64,000 nt of DNA from Antedon bifida (taxonomy: Eukaryota; Echinodermata; Crinoidea; Comatulida; Antedonidae): the NCBI GenBank assembly GCA_963402885.1, contig OY727094.1, positions 20,524,501 to 20,588,500 of the forward strand, in the 5' to 3' direction. The stretch's first letter is position 1, and each line of letters begins with the position of its first letter. Below, in pieces: positions 13,961 to 28,726 of the stretch. The notes under the pieces were generated by a model. The model saw nothing but the letters and a program-made list of their open reading frames with translations, ran no database searches and was not told the origin of the DNA. The position numbers and the translations under genes were made by a program.

Positions 13961-16900
13961 TGAAGCTATTCTGTACACTTCGATATTTTTATGTTAAAAA
14001 GTTTTTTCGAAATTCACAAAATGGTCTAAAACGTCTCCAAATGAGATTTGAAGCTATTCTTAGCACTTTGGTGTATAAATGTTAACAAGTTTTTTGGAAA
14101 ATCACAAAATGGTCTAAAACGTCTCCAAATGCGATTTGAAGCTATTCTTAGCACTTTGGTGTTTTTATGTTAACAAGTTTTTTTGAAAATCACAAAATGG
14201 TCTAAAACGTCTCCAAATGCGATTTGAAGCTATTCTGTATACTTTGATATTTTTATGTTAAAAAGTTTTTTCGAAATTCACAAAATGGTCTAAAACGTCT
14301 CCAAATGCGATTTGAAGCTATTCTTAGCACTTTGGTGTATAAATGTTAACAAGTTTTTTTGAAAATCACAAAATGGTCTAAAACGTCTCCAAATGCGATT
14401 TGAAGCTATTCTGTACACTTTGATATTTTTATGTTAAAAAGCTTTTTCGAAATTCACAAAATGGTCTAAAACGTCTCCAAATGCGATTTGAAGCTATTCT
14501 AAGCACTTTGGTGTTTTTATGTTAACAAGTTTTTTCGAAAATCACAAAATGGTCTAAAACGTTTCCAAATGCGATTTGAAGCTATTCTAAGCACTTTGGT
14601 GTTTTTATGTTAACAAGTTTTTTCGAAAATCACAAAATGGTCTAAAATGTCTCCAAATGCGATTTGAAGCTATTCTGTACACTTTGATGTTTTGTGTGAA
14701 AAGTTTTGTCAAAAACTCTCAAAATGGTCTAAAACGGTTTCTAATGTGATTTTAAGCACTTTGATGTTTTTGTGTAACCAAGTTTCATCGAAATCCTCAA
14801 AATGGTCTAAAATGTCTCCAAATGCGATTTGAAGCTATTCTAAGCACTTTGGTGTTTTTATGTTAACAAGTTTTTTCGAAAATCACAAAATGGTCTAAAA
14901 CGTCTCCAAATGCGATTTGAAGCTATTCTAAGCACTTTGGTGTTTTTATGTTAACAAGTTTTTTCGAAAATCACAAAATGGTCTAAAACGTCTCCAAATG
15001 CGATTTGAAGCTATTCTAAGCACTTTGGTGTTTTTATGTTAACAAGTTTTTTCGAAAATCACAAAATGGTCTAAAATGTCTCCAAATGCGATTTGAAGCT
15101 ATTCTAAGCACTTTGGTGTTTTTATGTTAACAAGTTTTTTCGAAAATCACAAAATGGTCTAAAACGTCTCCAAATGCGATTTGAAGCTATTCTAAGCACT
15201 TTGGTGTTTTTATGTTATCAAGGTTTTTCGAAAATCACAAAATGGTCTAAAATGTCTAAAAATGCGATTTGAAGCTATTCTAAGCACTTTGGTTTTTTTA
15301 TGTTAACAAGTTTTTTCAAAAATCACAAAATGGTCTAAAACGTCTCCAAATGCGATTTGAAGCTATTCTAAGCACTTTGGTGTTTTTATGTTAACATATT
15401 TTTTCGAAAATCACAAAATGGTCTAAAATGTCTCCAAATGCGATTTGAAGCTATTCTGTACACTTTGATGTTTTGTGTGAAAAATTTTTGTCGAAATGCT
15501 CAAATTGGTCTAAAACGTTTTTAAATACGATATTAAGCTATTTTGTGCCCTTTGATGTTTTTGTGTGAAAAGTTTTATCGAAATGCTCAAAATGGTCTAA
15601 AACGGTTTCTAATGTGATTTTAAGCATTTTGATATTTTTGTGTAACCAAGTTTTTTTGAAAATCACAAAATTGTCTAAAACGTCTCCAAATGCGATTTTA
15701 AGCTATTCTAAGCACTTTGGTGTTTTTATGTTAACAAATTTTTTCGCAAATCACAAAATGGTCTAAAACGTCTCCAAATGCGATTTGAAGCTATTCTAAG
15801 CACTTTGGTGTTTTTATGTTAACAAGTTTTTTCGAAAATCACAAAATGGTCTAAAATGTCTCCAAATGCGATTTGAAGCTATTTTGTACACTTTGATGTT
15901 TTGTGTGAAAAATTTTTGTCGAAATGCTCAAAATGGTCTAAAACGTTTTTAAATACGATATTAAGCTATTTTGTGCTCTTTGATGTTTTTGTGTGAAAAT
16001 TTTTTGTCGAAATGCTTAAATTGGTCTAAAACGTTTTTAAATACGATATTAAGCTATTTTGTGCCCTTTGATGTTTTTGTGTGAAAAGTTTTATCGAAAT
16101 GCTCAAAATGGTCTAAAACGGTTTCTAATGTGATTTTAAGCACTTTGATGTTTTTGTGTAACCAAGTTTTTTTGAAAATCACAAATTGGTCTAAAACGTC
16201 TCCCAATGCGATTTGAAGCTATTCTAAGCACTTTGGTGTTTTTATGTTAACAAGTTTTTTCGAAAATCACAAAATGGTCTAAAACGTCTCCAAATGCGAT
16301 TTGAAGCTATTCTAAGCACTTTGGTGTTTTTATGTTAACAAGTTTTTTCGAAAATCACAAAATGGTCTAAAACGTCTCCAAATGCGATTTGAAGCTATTC
16401 TAAGCACTTTGGTGTTTTTATGTTAACAAGTTTTTTCGAAAATCACAAAATGGTCTAAAATGTCTCCAAATGCGATTTTAAGCTATTCTAAGCACTTTGG
16501 TGTTTTTATGTTAACAATTTTTTTTCGAAAATCACAAAATGGTCTAAAACGTTTTTAAATACGATATTAAGCTATTTTGTGCACTTTGATGTTTTTGTGT
16601 GAAAAATTTTTGTCGAAATGCTTAAATTGGTCTAAAACGTTTTTAAATACGATATTAAGCTATTTTTGTGCCCTTTGATGTTTTTGTGTGAAAAGTTTTA
16701 TCGAAATGCTCAAAATGGTCTAAAACTGTTTCTAATGTGATTTTAAGCACTTTGATGTTTTTGTGTAACCAAGTTTCATCGAAATCCTCAAAATGGTCTA
16801 AAACGTCTCCAAATGCGATTTGAAGCTATTCTAAGCACTTTGGTGTTTTTATGTTAACAAGTTTTTTCGAAAATCACAAAATGCTCTAAAATGTCTCCAA

Positions 16901-18429
16901 ATGCGATTTGAAGCTATTCTAAGCACTTTGGTGTTTTTATGTTAACAAGTTTTTTCGAAAATCACAAAATGGTCTAAAACGTCTCCAAATGCGATTTGAA
17001 GCTATTCTAAGCACTTTGATGTTTTTATGTTAACAAGGTTTTTCGAAAATCACAAAATGGTCTAAAACGTCTCCAAATGCGATTTGAAGCTATTCTAAGC
17101 ACTTTGGTGTTTTTATGTTAACAAGTTTTTTCGAAAATCAAAAAATGGTCTAAAACGTTTCCAAATGCGATTTGAAGCTATTCTAAGCACTTTGGTGTTT
17201 TTATGTTAACAAGTTTTTTCGAAAATCACAAAATGGTCTAAAATGTCTCCAAATGCGATTTGAAGCTATTCTGTACACTTTGATGTTTTATGTGAAAAGT
17301 TTTGTCGAAATGCTCAAAATGGTCTAAAACGGTTTCTAATGTGATTTTAAGCACTTTGATGTTTTTGTGTAACCAAGTTTCATCGAAATCCTCAAAATGG
17401 TCTAAAACGTCTCCAAATCCGATTTGAAGCTATTCTAAGCACTTTGGTGTTTTTATGTTAACAATTTTTTTCGAAAATCACAAAATGGTCTAAAACGTTT
17501 TTAAATACGATATTAAGCTATTTTGTGCTCTTTGATGTTTTTGTGTGAAAAATTTTTGTCGAAATGCTTAAATTGGTCTAAAACGTTTTTAAATACGATA
17601 TTAAGCTATTTTGTGCCCTTTGATGTTTTTGTGTGAAAAGTTTTATCGAAATGCTCAAAATGGTCTAAAACGGTTTCTAATGTGATTTTAAGCACTTTGA
17701 TGTTTTTGTGTAACCAAGTTTTTTTGAAAATCACAAAATGGTCTAAAACGTCTTCAAATGCGATTTGAAGCTATTCTAAGCACTTTGGTGTTTTTATGTT
17801 AACAAGTTTTTTCGAAAATCACAAAATGGTCTAAAACGTCTCCAAATGCGATTTGAAGCTATTCTAAGCACTTTGGTGTTTTTATGTTAACATGTTTTTT
17901 CGAAAATCACAAAATGGTCTAAAATGTCTCCAAATGCGATTTGAAGCTATTCTAAGCACTTTGGTGTTTTTATGTTAACAAGTTTTTTCGAAAATCACAA
18001 AATGGTCTAAAACGTTTTTAAATACGATATTAAGCTATTTTGTGTCCTTTTATGTTTTTGTGTGAAAAGTTTAATCGAAATGCTCAAAATGGTCTAAAAC
18101 GGTTTCTAATGTGAATTTAAGCACTTTGATGTTTTTGTGTAACCAAGTTTTTTTGAAAATCACAAAATGGTCTAAAACGTCTGCAAATGCGATTTGAAGC
18201 TATTCTGTACACTTTGATATTTTTATGTTAAAAAGTGTTTTCGAAATTCACAAAATGGTCTAAAACGTCTCCAAATGCGATTTGAAGCTATTCTTAGCAC
18301 TTTGGTGTATAAATGTTAACAAGTTTTTTGGAAAATCACAAAATGGTCTAAAACGTCTCCAAATGCGATTTGAAGCTATTCTAAGCACTTTGGTGTTTTT
18401 ATGTTAACAAGTTTTTTCGAAAATCACAA

Positions 18430-19725
18430 AATAGTCTAAAATGTCTCCAAATGCGATTTGAAGCTATTCTGTACACTTTGATGTTTTGTGTGAAAAGTTT
18501 TGTCGAAATGCTCAAAATGGTCTAAAACGGTTTCTAATGTGATTTTAAGCACTTTGATGTTTTTGTGTAACCAAGTTTCATCGAAATCCTCAAAATGGTC
18601 TAAAACGTCTCCAAATGCGATTTGAAGCTATTCTAAGCACTTTGGTGTTTTTATGTTAACAAGTTTTTTCGAAAATCACAAAATGCTCTAAAATGTCTCC
18701 AAATGCGATTTGAAGCTATTCTAAGCACTTTGGTGTTTTTATGTTAACAAGTTTTTTCGAAAATCCCAAAATGGTCTAAAACGTCTCCAAATGCGATTTG
18801 AAGCTATTCTAAGCACTTTGGTGTTTTTATGTTAACAAGTTTTTTCGAAAATCACAAAATGGTCTAAAACCTCTCCAAATGCGATTTGAAGCTATTCTAA
18901 GCACTTTGGTGTTTTTATGTTAACAAGTTTTTTCGAAAATCACAAAATGGTCTCAAATGTCTCCAAATGCGATTTGAAGCTATTCTAAGCACTTTGGTGT
19001 TTTTATGTTAACAAGTTTTTTCGAAAATCACAAAATGGTCTAAAACGTCTCCAAATGCCATTTGAAGCTATTCTAAGCACTTTGGTGTTTTTATGTTAAC
19101 AAGGTTTTTCGAAAATCACAAAATGGTCTAAAATGTCTAAAAATGCGATTTTAAGCTATTCTAAGCACTTTGGTGTTTTTATGTTAACAAGTTTTTTCAA
19201 AAATCACAAAATGGTATAAAACGTCTCCAAATGCGATTTGAAGCTATTCTAAGCACTTTGGTGTTTTTATGTTAACATATTTTTTCGAAAATCACAAAAT
19301 GGTCTAAAATGTCTCCAAATGCGATTTGAAGCTATTCTGTACACTTTGATGTTTTGTGTGAAAAATTTTTGTCGAAATGCTCAAAATGGTCTAAAACGTT
19401 TTTAAATACGATATTAAGCTATTTTGTGCCCTTTGATGTTTTTGTGTGAAAAGTTTTATCGAAATGCTCAAAATGGTCTAAAACGGTTTCTAATGTGATT
19501 TTAAGCAATTTGATATTTTTGTGTAACCAAGTTTTTTTGAAAATCACAAAATGGTCTAAAATGTCTCCAAATGCGATTTGAAGCTATTCTAAGCACTTTG
19601 GTGTTTTTATGTTAACAAATTTTTTCGAAAATCACAAAATGGTCTAAAACGTCTCCAAATGCGATTTGAAGCTATTCTGTACACTTTGATGTTTTTATGT
19701 TAACAAGTTTTTTCTAAAATCACAA
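18430..19725. repeat. 1.3-kb tandem satellite duplication, unit 1
   Basis: Unit 1 of a tandem pair; unit 2 is 19726 to about 20850. Shared rare variants include ATAGTCTAAAATG (18431 and 19727), AATCCCAAAATGG (18763 and 20056), AAACCTCTCC (18870 and 20163) and GGTCTCAAATG (18949 and 20246). The offset is about 1,293-1,296 bp and later drops to 1,120 bp at TTAAGCAATT (19501 and 20621), meaning two monomers were lost from unit 2. Confidence 0.8.
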
Positions 19726-21496
19726 AATAGTCTAAAATGTCTCCAAATGCGATTTGAAGCTATTCTGTACACTTTGATGTTTTGTGTGAAAAGTTTTGTC
19801 GAAATGCTCAAAATGGTCTAAAACGGTTTCTAATGTGATTTTAAGCACTTTGATGTTTTTGTGTAACCAAGTTTCATCGAAATCCTCAAAATGGTCTAAA
19901 ACGTCTCCAAATGCGATTTGAAGCTATTCTAAGCACTTTGGTGTTTTTATGTTAACAAGTTTTTTCGAAAATCACAAAATGCTCTAAAATGTCTCCAAAT
20001 GCGATTTGAAGCTATTCTAAGCACTTTGGTGTTTTTATGTTAACAAGTTTTTTCGAAAATCCCAAAATGGTCTAAAACGTCTCCAAATGCGATTTGAAGC
20101 TATTCTAAGCACTTTGGTGTTTTTATGTTAACAAGTTTTTTCGAAAATCACAAAATGGTCTAAAACCTCTCCAAATGCGATTTGAAGCTATTCTAAGCAC
20201 TTTGGTGTTTTTATGTTAACAAGTTTTTTCGAAAATCACAAAATGGTCTCAAATGTCTCCAAATGCGATTTGAAGCTATTCTAAGCACTTTGGTGTTTTT
20301 ATGTTAACAAGTTTTTTCGAAAATCACAAAATGGTCTAAAACGTCTCCAAATGCCATTTGAAGCTATTCTAAGCACTTTGGTGTTTTTATGTTAACATAT
20401 TTTTTCGAAAATCACAAAATGGTCTAAAATGTCTAAAAATGCGATTTTAAGCTATTCTGTACACTTTGATGTTTTGTGTGAAAAATTTTTGTCGAAATGC
20501 TCAAAATGGTCTAAAACGTTTTTAAATACGATATTAAGCTATTTTGTGCCCTTTGATGTTTTTGTGTGAAAAGTTTTATCGAAATGCTCAAAATGGTCTA
20601 AAACGGTTTCTAATGTGATTTTAAGCAATTTGATATTTTTGTGTAACCAAGTTTTTTTGAAAATCACAAAATGGTCTAAAATGTCTCCAAATGCGATTTG
20701 AAGCTATTCTAAGCACTTTGGTGTTTTTATGTTAACAAATTTTTTCGAAAATCACAAAATGGTCTAAAACGTCTCCAAATGCGATTTGAAGCTATTCTGT
20801 ACACTTTGATGTTTTTATGTTAACAAGTTTTTTCTAAAATCACAAAATGGTCTAAAACGTCTCCAAATGCGATTTGAAGCTATTCTAAGCACTTTGGTGT
20901 TTTTATGTTAACAAGTTTTTTCGAAAATCACAAAATGGTCTAAAACGTCTCCAAATGCGATTTGAATCTATTCTAAGCACTTTGGTGTTTTTATGTTAAC
21001 AAGTTTTTTCGAAAATCACAAAATGGTCTAAAATGTCTCCAAATGCGATTTGAAGCTATTCTGTACACTTTGATGTTTTGTGTGAAAATTTTTTGTCGAA
21101 ATGCTCAAAATGGTCTAAAACGTTTTTAAATACGATATTAAGCTATTTTGTGCTCTTTGATGTTTTTGTGTGAAAAATTTTTGTCGAAATGCTTAAATTG
21201 GTCTAAAACGTTTTTAAATACGATATTAAGCTATTTTGTGCCCTTTGATGTTTTTGTGTGAAAAGTTTTATCGAAATGCTCAAAATGGTCTAAAACGGTT
21301 TCTAATGTGATTTTAAGCACTTTGATGTTTTTGTGTAACCAAGTTTTTTTGAAAATAACAAAATGGTCTAAAACGTCTCCAAATGCGATTTGAAGCTATT
21401 CTAAGCACTTTGGTGTTTTTATGTTAACAAGTTTTTTAGAAAATCACAAAATGGTCTAAAACGTTTTTAAATCACAAAAAAAAAATTTTTTCTCAA

Positions 21497-24400
21497 AATG
21501 GTCTAAAACGTTTTTAAATACGATATTAAGCTATTTTGTGCTCTTTGATGTTTTTGTGTGAAAAATTTTTGTCGAAATGCTTAAATTGGTCTAAAACGTT
21601 TTTAAATACGATATTAAGCTATTTTGTGCCCTTTGATGTTTTTGTGTGAAAAGTTTTATCGAAATGCTCAAAATGGTCTAAAACGGTTTCTAATGTGATT
21701 TTAAGCACTTTGATGTTTTTGTGTAACCAAGTTTTTTTGAAAATAACAAAATGGTCTAAAACGTCTCCAAATGCGATTTGAAGCTATTCTAAGCACTTTG
21801 GTGTTTTTATGTTAACAAGTTTTTTAGAAAATCACAAAATGGTCTAAAACGTTTTTAAATACGATATTAAGCTATTTTGTGCTCTTTGATGTTTTTGTGT
21901 AAAAAATTTTTATCGAAATGCTCAAAATGGTCTAAAACGTTTTTAAATACGATATTAAGCTATTTTGTGTCCTTTTATGTTTTTGTGTGAAAAGTTTAAT
22001 CGAAATGCTCAAAATGGTCTAAAACGGTTTCTAATGTGAATTTAAGCACTTTGATGTTTTTGTGTAACCAAGTTTTTTTGAAAATCACAAAATGGTCTAA
22101 AACGTCTCCAAATGCGATTTGAAGCTATTCTGTACACTTTGATATTTTTATGTTAAAAAGTTTTTTCGAAATTCACAAAATGGTCTAAAACGTCTCCAAA
22201 TGCGATTTGAAGCTATTCTTAGCACTTTGGTGTATAAATGTTAACAAGTTTTTTGGAAAATCATAAAATGGTCTAAAACGTCTCCAAATGCGATTTGAAG
22301 CTATTCTTAGCACTTTGGTGTTTTTATGTTAACAAGTTTTTCGAAAATCACAAAATGGTCTAAAACGTCTCCAAATGCGATTTGAAGCTATTCTAAGCAC
22401 TTTGATGTTTTTATGGTAACAAGGTTTTTCGAAAATCACAAAATGGTCTAAAACGTCTCCAAATGCGATTTGAAGCTATTCTAAGCACTTTGGTGTTTTG
22501 TGTGAAAAATTTTTGTCGAAATGCTCAAAATGGTCTAAAACGTTTTTAAATACGATATTAAGCTATTTTGTGCCCTTTGATGTTTTTCTGTGAAATGTTT
22601 TATCGAAATGCTCAAAATGGTCTAAAACGGGTTCTAATGTGATTTTAAGCATTTTGATATTTTTGTGTAACCAAGTTTTTTTGAAAATCACAAAATGGTC
22701 TAAAACGTCTCCAAATGCGATTTAAAGCTATTCTAAGCACTTTGGTGTTTTTATGTTAACAAATTTTGACGAAAATCACAAAATGGTCTAAAACGTCTCC
22801 AAATGCGATTTGAAGTTATTCTGTACACTTTGATGTTTTTATGTTAACAAGTTTTTTCGAAAATCACAAAATGGTCTAAAACGTCTCCAAATGCGATTTG
22901 AAGCTATTCTAAGCACTTTGGTGTTTTTATGTTAACAAGTTTTTTCGAAAATCACAAAATGGTCTAAAATGTCTCCAAATGCGATTTGAAGCTATTCTGT
23001 ACACTTTGATGTTTTTTGTGAAAAGTTTTGTCGAAATGCTCAAAATGGTCTAAAACGGTTTTTAATGTGATTTTAAGCACTTTGATGTTTTTGTGTAACC
23101 AAGTTTCATCGAAATCCTCAAAATGGTCTAAAACGTCTCCAAATGCGATTTGAAGCTATTCTAAGCACTTTGGTGTTTTTATGTTAACAAGTTTTTTCGA
23201 AAATCACAAAATGCTCTAAAATGTCTCCAAATGCGATTTGAAGCTATTCTAAGCACTTTGGTGTTTTTATGTTAACAAGTTTTTTCGAAAATCACAAAAT
23301 GGTCTAAAACGTCTCCAAATGCGATTTGAACCTATTCTAAGCACTTTGATGTTTTTATGTTAACAAGGTTTTTCGAAAATCACAAAATGGTCTAAAACGT
23401 CTCCAAATGCGATTTGAAGCTATTCTAAGCACTTTGGTGTTTTTATGTTAACAAGTTTTTTCGAAAATCAAAAAATTGTCTAAAACGTCTCCAAATGCGA
23501 TTTGAAGCTATTCTAAGCACTTTGGTGTTTTTATGTTAACAAGTTTTTTCGAAAATCACAAAATGGTCTAAAATGTCTCCAAATGCGATTTGAAGCTATT
23601 CTGTACACTTTGATGTTTTATGTGAAAAGTTTTGTCGAAATGCTCAAAATGGTCTAAAACGGTTTCTAATGTGATTTTAAGCACTTTGATGTTTTTGTGT
23701 AACCAAGTTTCATCGAAATCCTCAAAATGGTCTAAAACGTCTCCAAATGCGATTTGAAGCTATTCTAAGCACATTGGTGTTTTTATGTTAACAATTTTTT
23801 TCGAAAATCACAAAATGGTCTAAAACGTTTTTAAATACGATATTAAGCTATTTTGTGCACTTTGATGTTTTTGTGTGAAAAATTTTTGTCGAAATGCTTA
23901 AATTGGTCTAAAACGTTTTTAAATACGATATTAAGCTATTTTTGTGCCCTTTGATGTTTTTGTGTGAAAAGTTTTATCGAAATGCTCAAAATGGTCTAAA
24001 ACTGTTTCTAATGTGATTTTAAGCACTTTGATGTTTTTGTGTAAACAAGTTTCATCGAAATCCTCAAAATGGTCTAAAACGTCTCCAAATGCGATTTGAA
24101 GCTATTCTAAGCACTTTGGTGTTTTTATGTTAACAAGTTTTTTCGAAAATCACAAAATGCTCTAAAATGTCTCCAAATGCGATTTGAAGCAATTCTAAGC
24201 ACTTTGGTGTTTTTATGTTAACAAGTTTTTTCGAAAATCACAAAATGGTCTAAAACGTCTCCAAATGCGATTTGAAGCTATTCTAAGCACTTTGATGTTT
24301 TTATGTTAACAAGGTTTTTCGAAAATCACAAAATGGTCTAAAACGTCTCCAAATGCGATTTGAAGCTATTCTAAGCACTTTGGTGTTTTTATGTTAACAA

Positions 24401-27400
24401 GTTTTTTCGAAAATCACAAAATGGTCTAAAATGTCTCCAAATGCGATTTGAAGCTATTCTGTGCTCTTTGATGTTTTTGTGTAAAAAATTTTTGTCGAAA
24501 TGCTCAAAATGGTCTAAAACGTTTTTAAATACGATATTAAGCTATTTTGTGTCCTTTTATGTTTTTGTGTGAAAAGTTTAATCGAAATGCTCAAAATCAC
24601 AAAATGGTCTAAAATGTCTCCAAATGCGATTTGAAGCTATTCTAAGCACTTTGGTGTTTTTATGTTAACAAGTTTTTTCGAAAATCACAAAATGGTCTAA
24701 AACGTTTTTAAATACGATATTAAGCTATTTTGTGCTCTTTGATGTTTTTGTGTAAAAATTTTTTGTCGAAATGCTCAAAATGGTCTAAAACGTTTTTAAA
24801 TACGATATTAAGCTATTTTGTGTCCTTTTATGTTTTTGTGTGAAAAGTTTAATCGAAATGCTCAAAATGGTCTAAAACGGTTTCTAATATGAATTTAAGC
24901 ACTTTGATGTTTTTGTGTAACCAAGTTTTTTTGAAAATCACAAAATGGTCTAAAACGTCTCCAAATGCGATTTGAAGCTATTCTGTACACTTTGATATTT
25001 TTATGTTAAAAAGTTTTTTGGAAATTCACAAAATGGTCTAAAACGTCTCCAAATGCGATTTGAAGCTATTCTTAGCACTTTGGTGTATAAATGTTTAACA
25101 AGTTTTTTGGAAAATCACAAAATGGTCTAAAACGTCTCCAAATGCGATTTGAAGCTATTCTTAGCACTTTCGTGTTTTTATGTTAACAAGTTTTTCGAAA
25201 ATCACAAAATGGTCTAAAACGTCTCCAAATGCGATTTGAAGCTATTCTAAGCACTTTGGTGTTTTTATGTTAACAAGTTTTTTCGAAAATCACAAAATGG
25301 TCTAAAACGTCTCCAAATGCGATTTGAAGCTATTCTAAGCACTTTGGTGTTTTTATGTTAACAAGTTTTTTCGAAAATCACAAAATGGTCTAAAATGTCT
25401 CCAAATGCGATTTGAAGCTATTCTGTACACTTTGATGTTTTGTGTGAAAAGTTTTGTCGAAATGTTGAAAATGGTCTAAAACGGTTTCTAATGTGATTTT
25501 AAGCACTTTGATGTTTTTGTGTAACCAAGTTTCATCGAAATCCTCAAAATGGTCTAAAACGTCTCCAAATGCGATTTGAAGCTATTCTAAGCACTTTGGT
25601 GTTTTTATGTTAACAAGTTTTTTCGAAAATCACAAAATGCTCTAAAATGTCTCAAAATGCGATTTGAAGCTATTCTAAGCACTTTGGTGTTTTTATGTTA
25701 ACAAGTTTTTTCGTGAATCATAAAATGGTCTAAAACGTCTCCAAATGCGTTTTGAAGCTATTCTAAGCACTTTGGTGTTTTTATGTTAACAAGTTATTTC
25801 GAAAATCACAAAATGGTCTAAAACGTATCCAAATGCGATTTGAAGCTATTCTAAGCACTTTGGTGTTTTTATGTTAACAAGTTTTTTTGAAAATCACAAA
25901 ATGGTCCAAAACGTCTCCAAATGCGATTTGAAGCCATTCTAAGCACTTTGGTGTTTTTATGTTAACAAGTTATTTCGAAAATCACAAAATGGTCTAAAAT
26001 GTCTCCAAATGCGATTTGAAGCTATTCTAAGCACTTTGTTGTTTTTATGTTAACAAGTTTTTTCGAAAATCACAAAATGGTCTAAAACGTCTCCAAATGC
26101 GATTTGAAGCTATTCTAAGCACTTTGGTGTTTTTATGTTAACAAGTTTTTTCGAAAATCACAAAATGGTCTAAAATGTCTCCAAATGCGATTTAAAGCTA
26201 TTCTGTACACGTTGATGTTTTGTGTGAAAAATGTTTGTCGAAATGCTCAAAATGGTCTAAAACGTTTTTAAATACGATATTAAGCTATTTTGTGCTCTTT
26301 GATGTTTTTGTGTGAAAAATTTTTGTCGAAATGCTCAAAATGGTCTAAAACGTTTTTAAATACGATATTAAGCTATTTTGTGCCCTTTGATGTTTTTGTG
26401 TGAAAAGTTTTATCGAAATGCTCAAAATGGTCTAAAACGGTTTCTAATGTGATTTTAAGCACTTTGATGTTTTTGTGTAACCAAGTTTCATCGAAATCCT
26501 CAAAATGGTCTAAAACGTCTCCAAATGCGATTTGAAGCTATTCTAAGCACTTTGGTGTTTTTATGTTAACAAGTTTTTTCGAAAATCACAAAATGCTCTA
26601 AAATGTCTCAAAATGCGATTTGAAGCTATTCTAAGCACTTTGGTGTTTTTATGTTAACAAGTTTTTTCGAAAATCACAAAATGGTCTAAAATGTCTCCAA
26701 ATGCGATTTGAAGCTTTTCTAAGCACTTTGATGTTTTGTGTGAAAAATTTTTGTCGAAATGCTCGAAATGGTCTAAAACGTTTTTAAATACGATATTAAG
26801 CTATTTTGTGCTCTTTGATGTTTTTGTGTAAAAAATGTTTGTCGAAATGCTCAAAATGGTCTAAAACGTTTTTAAATACGATATTAAGCTATTTTGTGTC
26901 CTTTTATGTATTTGTGTGAAAAGTTTAATCGAAATGCTCAAAATGGTCTAAAACGGTTTCTAATGTGAATTTAAGCATTTTGATGTTTTTGTGTAACCAA
27001 GTTTTTTTGAAAATCACAAAATGGTCTAAAACGTCTCCAAATGCGATTTGAAGCTATTCTGTACACTTTGATGTTTTTATGTTAAAAAGTTTTTTCGAAA
27101 ATCACAAAATGGTCTAAAACGTCTCCAAATGCGATTTGAAGCTATTCTTAGCACTTTGGTGTTTTTATGTTAACAAGTTTTTCGAAAATCACAAAATGGT
27201 CTAAAACGTCTCCAAATGCGATTTGAAGCTATTCTAAGCACTTTGATGTTTTTATGTTAACAAGTTTTTCGAAAATCACAAAATGGTCTAAAACGTCTCC
27301 AAATGCGATTTGAAGCTATTCTAAGCACTTTGGTGTTTTTATGTTAACAAGGTTTTTCGAAAATCATAAAATGGTCTAAAATGTCTAAAAATGCGATTTG

Positions 27401-28726
27401 AAGCTATTCTAAGCACTTTGGTGTTTTTATGTTAACTAGTTTTTTCGAAATTCACAAAATGGTCTAAAACGTCTCCAAATGCGATTTGAAGCTATTCTTA
27501 GCACTTTGGTGTATAAATGTTAACAAGTTTTTTGGAAAATCACAAAATGGTCTAAAACGTCTCCAAATGCGATTTGAAGCTATTCTTAGCACTTTGGTGT
27601 TTTTATGTTAACAAGTTTTTCGAAAATCACAAAATGGTCTAAAACGTCTCCAAATGCGATTTGAAGCTATTCTAAGCACTTTGGTGTTTTTATGTTAACA
27701 AGTTTTTTCGAAAATCACAAAATGGTCTAAAATGTCTCCAAATGCGATTTGAAGCTATTCTAAGCACTTTGGTGTTTTTTTGTTAACAAGTTTTTTTCGA
27801 AAATCACAAAAAGGTCTAAAACGTCTCCAAATGCGATTTAAAGCTATTCTAAGCACTTTGGTGTTTTTATGTTAACATATTTTTTCGAAAATCACAAAAT
27901 GGTCTAAAATGTCTCCAAATGCGATTTGAAGCTATTCTGTACACTTTGATGTTTTGTGTGAAAAATTTTTGTCGAAATGCTCAAAATGGTCTAAAACGTT
28001 TTTAAATACGATATTAAGCTATTTTGTGCCCTTTGATGTTTTTGTGTGAAAAGTTTTATCGAAATGCTCAAAATCGTCTAAAACGGTTTCTAATGTGATT
28101 TTAAGCATTTTGATATTTTTGTGTAACCAAGTTTTTTTGAAAATCACAAAATGGTCTAAAACGTCTCCAAATGCGATTTGAAGCTATTCTAAGCACTTTG
28201 GTGTTTTTATGTTAACACATTTTTTCGAAAATCACAAAATGGTCTAAAACGTCTCCAAATGCGATTTTAAGCTATTCTGTACACTTTGATGTTTTTATGT
28301 TAACAAGTTTTTTCAAAAATCACAAAATGGTCTAAAAAGTCTCCAAATGCGATTTGAAGCTATTCTGTACACTTTGATGTTTTGTGTGAAAATTTTTTGT
28401 CGAAATGCTCAAAATGGTCTAAAACGTTTTTAAATACGATATTAAGCTATTTTGTGCTCTTTGATGTTTTTGTGTGAAAAATTTTTGTCGAAATGCTTAA
28501 ATTGGTCTAAAACGTTTTTAAATACGATATTAAGCTATTTTGTGCCCTTTGATGTTTTTGTGTGAAAAGTTTTATCGAAATGCTCAAAATGGTCTAAAAC
28601 GGTTTCTAATGTGATTTTAAGCACTTTGATGTTTTTGTGTAACCAAGTTTCATCGAAATCCTCAAAATGGTCTAAAACGTCTCCAAATGCGATTTGAAGC
28701 TATTCTAAGCACTTTGGTGTTTTTAT
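21497..28726. repeat. Satellite duplication block, copy 2 (internally deleted)
   Basis: Second copy of the block at 1-8790. Variant order is preserved, but about 1.47 kb is missing at a junction near 27437. There a monomer starting like copy-1 position 6027 (TTAACTAG) continues like copy-1 position 7500 (TTCGAAATTCAC). This is the signature of unequal exchange between monomers. Confidence 0.85.
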
